A program made the translations under genes and the position numbers. Below are positions 1 through 5,869 of a DNA stretch of 6,429 nucleotides, in pieces (the stretch's first letter is position 1; each line of letters starts with the position of its first letter). The stretch comes from Planctomycetota bacterium. GTDB lineage: Bacteria; Planctomycetota; Phycisphaerae; WQYP01. Location of the stretch: the NCBI GenBank assembly GCA_021838985.1, contig JAKCCC010000118.1, forward strand, positions 1-6,429, read 5' to 3'. Below the pieces are notes generated by a model that saw only the letters and a program-made list of their open reading frames with translations, ran no database searches and had not been told where the DNA came from.

Positions 1-1
1 T

Positions 2-952
2 TCCAACGGTTCTTTCGCCTGGTTGCATGTATCAGGAGAAAAACTCGCCGGGATGGATATAAGCCGCATGACCCCGTCTGCGTTCAACGCGCTGGGCGCC
101 GCACTGGGCGCCGTTGCGGCCGAGGCGGTGTTGATCGACCATCCCTGGGACCTGATCGTTCACCAGCACGAAATTCTGCTCGCTGATTTTGTCGTCCGCG
201 GCCCGGCGATTCGCAGCGAGCCGATGCCCGGCGCGCATATCCTCCATCCACAGAATGTTTTCATATCCTCGGATGTCCGCATTTTCCCTGGCGTTGTGCT
301 CGATGCGCAAAGCGGTCCGATCATGATTGACCATGGCACGCAAATTCAACCCAACGCCGTGATTACCGGGCCGGTCTACATTGGCCCCGACTGCATCATC
401 CGTCCCGGCGCCAATATTCGCGCCGACACTTCCCTGGGACCATCCTGCCGTGTCGGCGGCGAGGTCATTGGCTCGATCTTCCTGGCCAACACCAACAAGC
501 AGCACGAGGGATTCGTCGGCCAGAGCCTCATCGGTCAATGGGCCAATCTGGGCGCTGGAACCACCACCAGCAACCTTAAGAACACTTACGGCATGGTTCG
601 CATGCCGATCAACGGCGGCGAGCTGGAAACCGGTCTTCGGTTCCTGGGTTCCGTGATCGGCGATCACGCCAAGATCGGCATCGGTGCATGCTTGAAAACC
701 GGTTCGGTGATCGGTTTCGCCAGCCATATTATCACATCCCGTCCGCCCAAATTTGTCCCCAGCTTCGCGTGGGTCGGCGAGAAGGGTATCGAGCCGCTCG
801 ATTTTCATAAGGCCTTGGCCATCGCCAAAGCCGCAACATGGCGGCGCGAAGGGGCCTTTACACCGGCCGATGAACTGATTTTTGCCCATATTCAACAACA
901 CTCGCGCAAAGTGGAAAAATTCCACTGGCCTCAAAGCCCCCCTGGGACGTAA
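2..952 (+). CDS. GlmU-like putative sugar nucleotidyltransferase, 5' partial
   Basis: The frame is open back to the window edge, so the N-terminal part of the gene is missing; the TTG at 23 is only the first in-frame start-like codon and is unlikely to be the true start. What remains is the end of a nucleotidyltransferase domain, with a PWDLI motif at nt 143-157, followed by a left-handed beta-helix of hexapeptide repeats (about nt 257-472, including ITGPVYIG and IIRPGANI). The conserved blocks NKQHEGF (nt 494-514) and NLGAGTTTSNLKN (nt 545-583) follow. This pattern matches the alternative bacterial GlmU-type family (TIGR03991, from memory), which is thought to couple sugar-1-phosphate uridylylation with an acyltransferase-like helix in UDP-GlcNAc-type precursor synthesis in the cytoplasm. 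The family usually runs to about 400 residues; about 316 codons are visible. The substrate cannot be read from sequence. It ends with TAA at 950-952, 144 bases before the insertion sequence. Confidence 0.88.
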   Translation, partial: SNGSFAWLHVSGEKLAGMDISRMTPSAFNALGAALGAVAAEAVLIDHPWDLIVHQHEILLADFVVRGPAIRSEPMPGAHILHPQNVFISSDVRIFPGVVLDAQSGPIMIDHGTQIQPNAVITGPVYIGPDCIIRPGANIRADTSLGPSCRVGGEVIGSIFLANTNKQHEGFVGQSLIGQWANLGAGTTTSNLKNTYGMVRMPINGGELETGLRFLGSVIGDHAKIGIGACLKTGSVIGFASHIITSRPPKFVPSFAWVGEKGIEPLDFHKALAIAKAATWRREGAFTPADELIFAHIQQHSRKVEKFHWPQSPPGT

Positions 953-977
953 GATGCGGGGAAACTGATCATAAAAA

Positions 978-1002
978 GCCCACAATGCCATTGCGGGCCT
1001 TT
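978..1002 (+). terminator. Possible weak intrinsic terminator after the GlmU-like gene
   Basis: A near-perfect hairpin lies 26 bases after the stop codon: arms at 978-986 and 990-998 with a three-base GCC loop and one A/C mismatch. It is preceded by AAAAA and followed by only CTTT. The position fits a terminator for the upstream gene, but the short T run makes it weak. The stretch 953-1256 (304 bases) holds no gene; it contains this hairpin, a second one at 1036-1055, the left end of the insertion sequence and the transposase leader. Confidence 0.35.
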
Positions 1003-1035
1003 GTGGTGACCGCCGCCTCCGCCAGTCGTGCGTTG

Positions 1036-1055
1036 GGCCGGCACCCCCGCCGGCC
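1036..1055. repeat. GC-rich perfect hairpin
   Basis: GGCCGGC at 1036-1042 and GCCGGCC at 1049-1055 form a perfect 7-bp stem around the loop ACCCCC. No T run follows on either strand, so it is not a classical terminator. It may be a fragment of the GC-rich dispersed repeats seen elsewhere in the window, or a stabilising 3' structure. Confidence 0.4.
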
Positions 1056-1095
1056 ATTGACTGAAATGCTTATCGGACCAGCCCCGCAAATCGCT

Positions 1096-1117
1096 CAGGG
1101 CAATTGCATGTAGATTC
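1096..1117 (+). repeat. Left terminal inverted repeat of the insertion sequence
   Basis: It starts CAGGGCAATTGCATGTAGA and pairs with the right end at 2413-2434, with mismatches only at 1105 and 1115. Similarity stops at the outer C, which fixes the left boundary. Confidence 0.88.
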
Positions 1118-1181
1118 TCACCAAATAATTCGCGTCCGCGAAATTTGCGCATTTTAAAATGATGTGGTAAATAGTGGTTGT

Positions 1182-1249
1182 GCCAGAGTGTTTCTGGCCT
1201 CCGCGCGGCCGCGCAAGGTATCTCTATAATAAGACCCTTGCATCAGGAG
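1182..1249 (+). promoter_or_regulatory. Transposase leader: two inverted repeats, -10 box and ribosome-binding site
   Basis: In order: a perfect 6-bp hairpin (GCCAGA 1182-1187, TCTGGC 1193-1198), a perfect 12-base palindrome GCGCGGCCGCGC (1203-1214), a consensus -10 hexamer TATAAT (1225-1230), and AGGAG (1245-1249) seven bases before the ATG. No recognisable -35 box sits 16-18 bases upstream of TATAAT, because that position falls in the palindrome, so native expression may be weak. Confidence 0.45.
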
Positions 1250-1256
1250 CTTTGTC

Positions 1257-2414
1257 ATGGAAGACCGAGCCTTCGGAGAATTATTGTCTTTAGCCAGAAC
1301 CGTGCCTGACCCGCGCCGCCCCAACCGGTTACATATTCTCTCAGAAGTTATTACCCTGGCCGTCTGCGCTGTTCTTGGCGGCGCGGAAGGCTGGGTGGAT
1401 GTGCAGGATTTCTGTGAAGTTTATGAGAAGGATTTCCGCGATTTGCTTACACTTCCGAGCGGAATACCCTCGCACGATACGTTCGGTCGCATCTTCTCCC
1501 TTCTGATCCCCGCGGAGCTGGAACGGGTGGTGATCGGATGGACCGTGAATCTTCGTGAACAGACCAAAGGCAAGTTGCTGAATCTTGACGGCAAGAGCCT
1601 GCGGCAAAGCTTTACCCAGGGATGGGACAAAAGCGGCATGGCTCATATGGTCAGCGTCTTTATGAACGAAAACCGCATGGTGCTGGCGCAAAGCAACACC
1701 CCAGGCAAAGGTCATGAGTTGGAGGCGATCCGACAATTGCTCAACACCGTGGATATTCAGGAGGCCGTAGTGACCATCGACGCCCTGGGCTGCCAGCAGG
1801 ATATTGCCGCCACCATCGTCGAAAAGAAGGGGGATTATGTTCTCTCGCTCAAGGGGAACCAGTCTACGCTGCAAACCAAGGTGAAGGTCTTGCTGGATGA
1901 GGCGATCCTCCTGAAATTCGAGGGGATGCGTTTTGATTACCACGAGCAGACGCAAGCCGGCCATGGCCGGATCGAAACCCGCAAGGTCTGGTGCACCGAT
2001 GAGGTACAGCACCTCAAAGGGATCGGCCCATGGAAAGGGTTGCAGTCGGTGGCCGTCGTGGAAAGCCGCCGCAAGGTGGCGGGAAAAGCCAAAGAGGGTG
2101 TCGGTGATGGGACCACCATCGAACGGCGTTACTACATCAGCAGCCTGTCCGGCGGCGATGCCAAACGTATGGCCGAATGCGTGCGGGGCCACTGGGGTGT
2201 GGAAAATGGTCTGCATTGGATCCTGGACGTAGTATTTCGGGAGGACGAATGCCGGATTCGTAAGGGGCATGGGGCGGAAAACTTCAGTCGGCTACGCCGG
2301 TTTGCCCTGAACCAGCACGGCAAGGAGAAGAGCACGAAAGCGATGAGCCTCCGGCGTAAACGCAAGCGTTGCGCCAGCAGCTTGAGCTATCTGTTCAAAA
2401 CGCTGCTCGCTTGA
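1257..2414 (+). CDS. ISAs1-family DDE transposase
   Basis: This 385-residue protein is the full usual length for the family. The N-terminal part (about 1-100; PDPRR, then IPSHDTFGRIF at 70-80) matches the DDE_Tnp_1-associated domain (PF13808), and the rest is an IS4-type DDE transposase domain (PF01609), both assigned from memory. The likely catalytic triad is D111 in NLDGKSLR, D175 in TIDALG, and E316 in GHWGVENGLHW. The conserved KGDYVLSLKGNQ block (191-202) and the LDVVFREDECR block (323-333) are present. The C-terminus is basic. The protein cuts and rejoins DNA at the element's inverted ends. The ATG at 1257 is supported by AGGAG seven bases upstream. No frameshift or internal stop is present. 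Confidence 0.95.
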   Translation: MEDRAFGELLSLARTVPDPRRPNRLHILSEVITLAVCAVLGGAEGWVDVQDFCEVYEKDFRDLLTLPSGIPSHDTFGRIFSLLIPAELERVVIGWTVNLREQTKGKLLNLDGKSLRQSFTQGWDKSGMAHMVSVFMNENRMVLAQSNTPGKGHELEAIRQLLNTVDIQEAVVTIDALGCQQDIAATIVEKKGDYVLSLKGNQSTLQTKVKVLLDEAILLKFEGMRFDYHEQTQAGHGRIETRKVWCTDEVQHLKGIGPWKGLQSVAVVESRRKVAGKAKEGVGDGTTIERRYYISSLSGGDAKRMAECVRGHWGVENGLHWILDVVFREDECRIRKGHGAENFSRLRRFALNQHGKEKSTKAMSLRRKRKRCASSLSYLFKTLLA

Positions 2415-2434
2415 TTCTACATGCGATTGCCCTG
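2413..2434 (-). repeat. Right terminal inverted repeat of the insertion sequence
   Basis: Read on the minus strand it starts CAGGGCAATCGCATGTAGA and matches the left end at 20 of 22 bases. It overlaps the last two bases of the transposase stop codon (2412-2414). Confidence 0.88.
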
Positions 2435-2464
2435 TTGATCGCCCGGACGAAAGCGGGTTAAAAT
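2435..2464 (+). promoter_or_regulatory. Candidate promoter for the restriction-modification cassette
   Basis: TTGATC (2435-2440) and TAAAAT (2459-2464) are separated by 18 bases, matching four of six and five of six positions of the sigma-70 consensus. The -35 box begins at the first base outside the right end of the insertion sequence. Transcription would start near 2471 and give a leader of roughly 90 bases. It is the best promoter-like match I see between the insertion sequence and the nuclease gene. Confidence 0.45.
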
Positions 2465-2559
2465 GCATTCCATGAGCCGTTTCGAACCTTCAACTATGAA
2501 TAGGATAACAGCGGAATCCATCCTTTACCCGTTTTTTTTCAGTGTTGGGAAACATGTGC

Positions 2560-3702
2560 ATGCCATATCCTTCCGTTGACAGCCTGCAAAAAGTATTAGC
2601 CAAGGACGTCTTCCACTACGCGAAAGATGCCAAAAAAGCGGCGGGGCGAGCCCTTGGAACGCTTGTCGAGATAATCACTTTTTACAGCTTGAAATCATGG
2701 GGATTCGAGCGGCACATCGCCATCGAAAGAAAACTTTCAGAATTTGCGAACGTCGACATCACGCATAACGTAGAATACAGTCTTCATTCCGCCACATCGC
2801 TGGGAAAAATTGCTTTCAACCGTGACATGCTTCCTCTCACCGCCAGAAAAATCCTGAAAAATAGAGCTTTCGCGGACCTGAATATCCAGCAAAACATGCG
2901 GAAATCAAATGTTCTGCTGACGAAAGACCTGCTCCTCCGCAATTCCTGCACCCTATGCGATCGCGGAAGCGATTTTATCAACACCTACCTGGATGATTTC
3001 GATAAAAACAACGGACATTTCACCGTCGTATCCCTTCGCCAGAGGCCATTTGCCATCTTTGAATGCAAACGAGTAGGCGTGGAAGAGGGGATGAAGAAAG
3101 GGCCGCAGACTATCGAAAAAGCCAAGCAAGGCGCCTATGTTGCAAGAACCATTTCTTCCTTGCAAAGAGTGCGCTTGATCGACGGCCGCATGGGCGGCTT
3201 CATCCAGAAGAATGACGGCACGTTTCGATGCGAGGAATATTATTCCCTAATGGCGGAAATCATCGCCACGGACGACGCGGAACTGCGATCTCGCTTTATC
3301 CTGACCGTCGGTGTCGTCAGCAACCACGGTAATTGGTTCACTTCCGAGAACCACAATAAGGAGTTGAAAGTCCTTGCCCAATCGTATGATTGGCTTTTGT
3401 TCCTTACCGATGCCGGCATCGCGCAATTTGTCGATGAACTTCTCTTGAATCCCAGGAAGGAGTTCATCGCGGCAAAAAAGGCTTTTGTCGCAAGCTATGC
3501 GGGAAGAAAGGGAGATAATCAATTCACGAAAGTCCAGATTGCGCTGGCCGCCGACGCCGCGCTGCAATCGTATTTCGCGGATCACTCAAAGATGATTGAA
3601 AGTTGGTTCAACATTATTGCCCCTTCCCCAAAGGGGCTTGCCATCCTTCAAGAGGAACTGATGACTCTGAAAAGCGGGAAATTGCGGGAGATGCACACGT
3701 GA
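2560..3702 (+). CDS. Probable type II restriction endonuclease, PD-(D/E)XK-like, family not recognised
   Basis: I do not recognise the family; the role is inferred from one motif and from its partner gene. The product has 380 residues if started at ATG 2560. GGGA at 2547-2550 is nine bases from that ATG; GTG 2542 and ATG 2554 are in frame but too close to or upstream of this site. FAIFECKRVG holds E168-x-K170, a plausible second half of a PD-(D/E)XK nuclease site after hydrophobic strands. A candidate upstream helical glutamate lies in LVEIITFY (about residue 37). The stretch after the motif, GPQTIEKAKQGAYVA, is helical and basic. A single CxxC (C130, C133) precedes the core. There is no signal peptide or membrane segment. 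The stop codon overlaps the start of an adenine methyltransferase, the typical arrangement of a restriction-modification pair. GC is about 47-50% in sampled lines, well below the flanking genes, which suggests transfer. It could instead be another nuclease of a defence cassette. Confidence 0.65.
   Translation: MPYPSVDSLQKVLAKDVFHYAKDAKKAAGRALGTLVEIITFYSLKSWGFERHIAIERKLSEFANVDITHNVEYSLHSATSLGKIAFNRDMLPLTARKILKNRAFADLNIQQNMRKSNVLLTKDLLLRNSCTLCDRGSDFINTYLDDFDKNNGHFTVVSLRQRPFAIFECKRVGVEEGMKKGPQTIEKAKQGAYVARTISSLQRVRLIDGRMGGFIQKNDGTFRCEEYYSLMAEIIATDDAELRSRFILTVGVVSNHGNWFTSENHNKELKVLAQSYDWLLFLTDAGIAQFVDELLLNPRKEFIAAKKAFVASYAGRKGDNQFTKVQIALAADAALQSYFADHSKMIESWFNIIAPSPKGLAILQEELMTLKSGKLREMHT
3686..3690 (+). 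promoter_or_regulatory. Ribosome-binding site that sets the methyltransferase start
   Basis: GGGAG lies eight bases before GTG 3699, inside the end of the nuclease gene. It favours this GTG over the in-frame TTG at 3603 and places the start on the nuclease stop codon (GTGA), so translation of the two genes is probably coupled. Confidence 0.7.
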
Positions 3703-4520
3703 CCGCGGGGCGCACACTCCATACACTAAGCCAGGAATGGGGAACGCCCCAGAAATACGTCAACGCCGTGCGCGATTTTTTCGGCGGACACATTGATCTT
3801 GATCCATGTTCAAATAAGTACTCGATTGTAAATGCTGGAACGGAATACGGACTTCCCGGGCACGATGGACTGCGGGAGAGTTGGGATTTCCCCACCATCT
3901 ATGTCAATCCACCCTATGGAATTGACAGGGAGCAAGGCACGTCTATCAAGAAGTGGCTTGGTCGATGCGCCATGGCGCACCACAACCACCAATCAGAAGT
4001 CCTGGCGCTCGTTCCCGTGGCCACCAACACCAGCCATTGGAAAAATTATGTCTTTGGCCAGGCGACCGCCGTTTGCTTCCTCTACGATACACGCCTGAAA
4101 TTTCTGGTGAACGGCCAAAATGAAGGAAAGGGCGCGCCCATGTCCTGCGCCATGATCTATTGGGGGATGGCGTTTGAAAGATTTTTCTGTGTATTCCGCA
4201 AGTTCGGGGCTGTTGTCGACTTGCGAAATCTTAAGGGCCAGAAACTCGGAGAATCCGCTGAAAACGGGCAAATGGATTTGAGATGGCCGAATAAGAATGA
4301 TGCGGGCAGCAAATCCTTAATGCGCCCCGCAAAACAGGCTCTAAGGCCCGCCAGGCCCGTCTGCCCTTCGCCTGCCGGGAGGCGGGGGCAGGCCGGGATC
4401 GCCACCGAACCGCGCGCGTCAGCAAGCGGCGTGGGCGGAGAGACGATCCATGTCCATCCGCTCGCTTACGCTCGCGGCTCAGATACCGGCGCGCCGGAAT
4501 TACCGACCACTGATCGCTGA
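3699..4520 (+). CDS. DNA N6-adenine methyltransferase, phage/Dam-like family, with repeat-derived C-terminal tail
   Basis: The GTG start at 3699 gives 273 residues. The conserved core is clear: EWGTPQ near the start, DLDPCSN (33-39), YVNPPYG (68-74) with the catalytic NPPY motif of amino-methyltransferases, KKWLGRC (84-90), LVPVATNTSHW (104-114), DTRLKF (130-135), KGAPM (144-148) and IYWG (153-156). These match the phage-type N6-adenine methyltransferase family (PF05869, from memory), which moves a methyl group from S-adenosylmethionine to adenine in DNA. Next to a probable endonuclease it should protect the host's own sites; the recognition sequence cannot be read. The domain ends near residue 180-200. 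The last 65 or so residues (from nt 4320) are Pro/Arg/Gly/Ala-rich, come from GC-rich hairpin repeat DNA and include HPLAYARGSD, so the original stop was probably lost or the gene fused to a repeat. Confidence 0.9.
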   Translation: MTAGRTLHTLSQEWGTPQKYVNAVRDFFGGHIDLDPCSNKYSIVNAGTEYGLPGHDGLRESWDFPTIYVNPPYGIDREQGTSIKKWLGRCAMAHHNHQSEVLALVPVATNTSHWKNYVFGQATAVCFLYDTRLKFLVNGQNEGKGAPMSCAMIYWGMAFERFFCVFRKFGAVVDLRNLKGQKLGESAENGQMDLRWPNKNDAGSKSLMRPAKQALRPARPVCPSPAGRRGQAGIATEPRASASGVGGETIHVHPLAYARGSDTGAPELPTTDR

Positions 4521-4538
4521 AAACAGCCCGCCTGCGAA
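4340..4538. repeat. GC-rich repeat-like DNA under the methyltransferase 3' end
   Basis: The base composition rises abruptly after about 4320. GCCTGCC (4370-4376) and GGCAGGC (4387-4393) form a perfect 7-bp hairpin. A direct repeat CGCTCGC-TTA-CGCTCGC lies near 4459-4475, translated as part of HPLAYARGSD, a phrase I recall from unrelated predicted proteins of several bacterial groups and so probably a translated intergenic repeat. CCCGCCTGCGAA at 4527-4538 recurs, inverted, at 5856-5867. The exact borders are uncertain. Confidence 0.45.
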
Positions 4539-4579
4539 AACTGCATGGCTTAAATAATCTCGATGGCCATGGTAATGCT

Positions 4580-5644
4580 TCAGCGCGTGGCGGGCGGGGT
4601 GGAGTCGCCCGGAATACGAGGGGGAATGGCGATTTTCGGGAACAGTTTCTGCAGCCGGCCCTTGTGTTCCTGGCTGCCGGTAAGGTCGTTGACCTGTGAT
4701 AGAATACGCGCCGGGTCGCTGGGGCGGCTCCTGATACCTTTGATCGTGAAAGCCTGGCTTCCGGAAATGGCGTTCATGGCCTGGCCGCAGACGGCGATGG
4801 CATTGGCCACCACCAGCTTCTGCGTGCGGTTGAGCAATCCGGCGTTCCAATACTGGGCGGCGTAGCTCATCAGATCCGCCAATACTCCCAAGGCCGCGGT
4901 TTTCTGTTGCGCTGTGCGCAAGCCGCCGCCTGCGAGAGTCTGGTTAAGGTCGGATGCAATTCCGGCGGCCACTTCCAGATTTTCCGGCGGAACTTGTCCG
5001 TAGGCGGCTACAATCTTTTCCAGCGATCGCACCATCAGGGGCGCGGCGCCGGTTGATGGAGGGTTTAAGCCGGCCAGCGTATCGCAGAACTCTTCCATCA
5101 CGATGGGGTCGGTTTCTTTGGCCAATGCGTCCTTGATCCACCGCACGCTTTGCCTAAACGCCGGCGGAATTTGCTCTAATTCCGGCAATAGGGACGCCAG
5201 CCCCCGCCCGGCCCAGTAACGCACCGCCGCGCTGGGATTTTGCAATCCTCTTTTCAAGGCTCTCTGGGTGCTTAAATCGTTTACTTTGGCGATGGTGATG
5301 ATGGCGGCAAGCGCCAGCCGTTTGTCGGAGAGCAAAGGCGTCAGTTGCGCGGCAATCCGGGTTCCGTATAGATTGCTGAAAATGGCGGAGGGAGGGTTTC
5401 CTTTTTCGCGCAGCGGTAGAAGAAGGTTCTCGCGGGCGCGAAACATTTGATGGGGGTTTTTAGCCTTTCGAAGCCGTGCTACGTAATAGCCCACATACGC
5501 CGCCACTTTCGTTCGGCTGGCGCGGGAGAAATGCGCCGCCGCCGGATTGGGAACTGTTGGAGCGGCGGCGTTCGCCGCGACACTCTGCACGAGCCATCCG
5601 GCCGTCACAACCAGAACCGCCAACCGCCATTGCCAGTTTTGCAT
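4580..5644 (-). CDS. Exported HEAT/alpha-solenoid-like protein of unknown function
   Basis: The ATG at 5644 gives 354 residues. It is preferred over the farther in-frame start at 5761 because GGGAG (5658-5654) lies nine bases upstream and the new N-terminus is a clear Sec signal peptide: WQWR, a hydrophobic core LAVLVVTAGWLV (8-19), and an ANA-A cleavage site near residue 26. The mature part is almost all helical and Ala/Leu-rich. Helix pairs of HEAT type are visible, best at about 97-155 (LLSDKRLALAAIITIAK, then NPSAAVRYWAGRGLASLLPEL). No catalytic motif, lipobox or second membrane segment is seen, so a periplasmic or secreted scaffold or binding role is the most that can be inferred. It converges on the methyltransferase, 59 bases apart, with no clear terminator between them. 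Confidence 0.85.
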   Translation of the reverse strand: MQNWQWRLAVLVVTAGWLVQSVAANAAAPTVPNPAAAHFSRASRTKVAAYVGYYVARLRKAKNPHQMFRARENLLLPLREKGNPPSAIFSNLYGTRIAAQLTPLLSDKRLALAAIITIAKVNDLSTQRALKRGLQNPSAAVRYWAGRGLASLLPELEQIPPAFRQSVRWIKDALAKETDPIVMEEFCDTLAGLNPPSTGAAPLMVRSLEKIVAAYGQVPPENLEVAAGIASDLNQTLAGGGLRTAQQKTAALGVLADLMSYAAQYWNAGLLNRTQKLVVANAIAVCGQAMNAISGSQAFTIKGIRSRPSDPARILSQVNDLTGSQEHKGRLQKLFPKIAIPPRIPGDSTPPATR

Positions 5645-5732
5645 CCGGTAATTCTCCCGCTTAATTAAGGAACTTTCCCCACCGGCGGAACCGCACGGGC
5701 TCTTATAAAACAATCCTGTCCACCCCCCATGA

Positions 5733-5761
5733 ACCGTATCACACGCCGGCGGGAGTGTCAA
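5733..5761 (-). promoter_or_regulatory. Candidate sigma-70 promoter of the exported solenoid gene
   Basis: On the minus strand a perfect TTGACA (5761-5756) is followed after 17 bases by TACGGT (5738-5733). The TG one base upstream of the -10 makes an extended -10 (TGATACGGT). The leader to the ATG would be about 80 bases. The -10 alone matches only three of six consensus positions. Confidence 0.5.
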
Positions 5762-5784
5762 GAAGTCTGGGAATCCTTGAGCGC

Positions 5785-5869
5785 AACCCCGCCTGCCCCT
5801 TGCCTATCCCGATAGCTGCCGGGATGCCGGCCAAGCACCGGCGTTACGGAGTATATTCGCAGGCGGGTT
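5785..5869. repeat. Cloverleaf-like structured repeat between gatB and the solenoid gene
   Basis: A closing stem pairs AACCCCGCCTGC (5785-5796) with GCAGGCGGGTT (5859-5869), with one bulged C. Inside are two perfect hairpins: ATCCCG (5806-5811) with CGGGAT (5820-5825), and GCCGG (5826-5830) with CCGGC (5838-5842). The result is an 85-base multi-branch structure. Its right arm overlaps two bases of the gatB stop codon. There is no T run, so a standard terminator is unlikely; a dispersed REP-like or palindromic element is the most natural reading. The gap 5645-5867 holds no gene. Confidence 0.6.

Larger units (their letters stand above)
1096..2434 (+). mobile_element. Complete ISAs1-family-like insertion sequence (1339 bp)
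   Basis: The element is bounded by imperfect inverted repeats that begin CAGGGCAAT and match at 20 of 22 positions (1096-1117 against 2413-2434 reversed). It encodes one intact transposase that fills most of the length. Size, CAGGG-type ends and the transposase domain pattern fit the ISAs1 family. The transposase stop codon lies inside the right inverted repeat. Flanks of 8 to 10 bases (AAATCGCT on the left, TTGATCGC on the right) do not form a target duplication, although ISAs1 elements normally create one. The ends and reading frame are intact, so the element may still be active. Confidence 0.9.

Noticed and set aside
32..1057. Long minus-strand open frame opposite the GlmU-like gene
   Set aside because: It is a shadow of a clearly conserved plus-strand gene in GC-rich DNA and its translation has no recognisable domain.
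1341..2270. Long minus-strand open frame opposite the transposase
   Set aside because: It lies inside the conserved transposase gene and has no recognisable domain.
1088..2442. Target duplication based on the shared ATCGC near both ends of the insertion sequence
   Set aside because: The two ATCGC copies sit at different distances from the ends (one base on the left, three on the right), so they cannot be a direct duplication.
3603..3698. Upstream TTG start for the methyltransferase
   Set aside because: It would add 32 residues unlike the family and overlap the nuclease by 100 bases; GTG 3699 has a well-placed GGGAG and a GTGA overlap.
5645..5761. Longer N-terminus of the solenoid protein starting at 5761
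   Set aside because: The extra 39 residues would bury the signal peptide and cover the candidate promoter; ATG 5644 has its own ribosome-binding site.
5785..5869. tRNA gene, because of the cloverleaf-like fold
   Set aside because: No T-loop or anticodon-arm consensus and only two internal hairpins, with a bulged closing stem.
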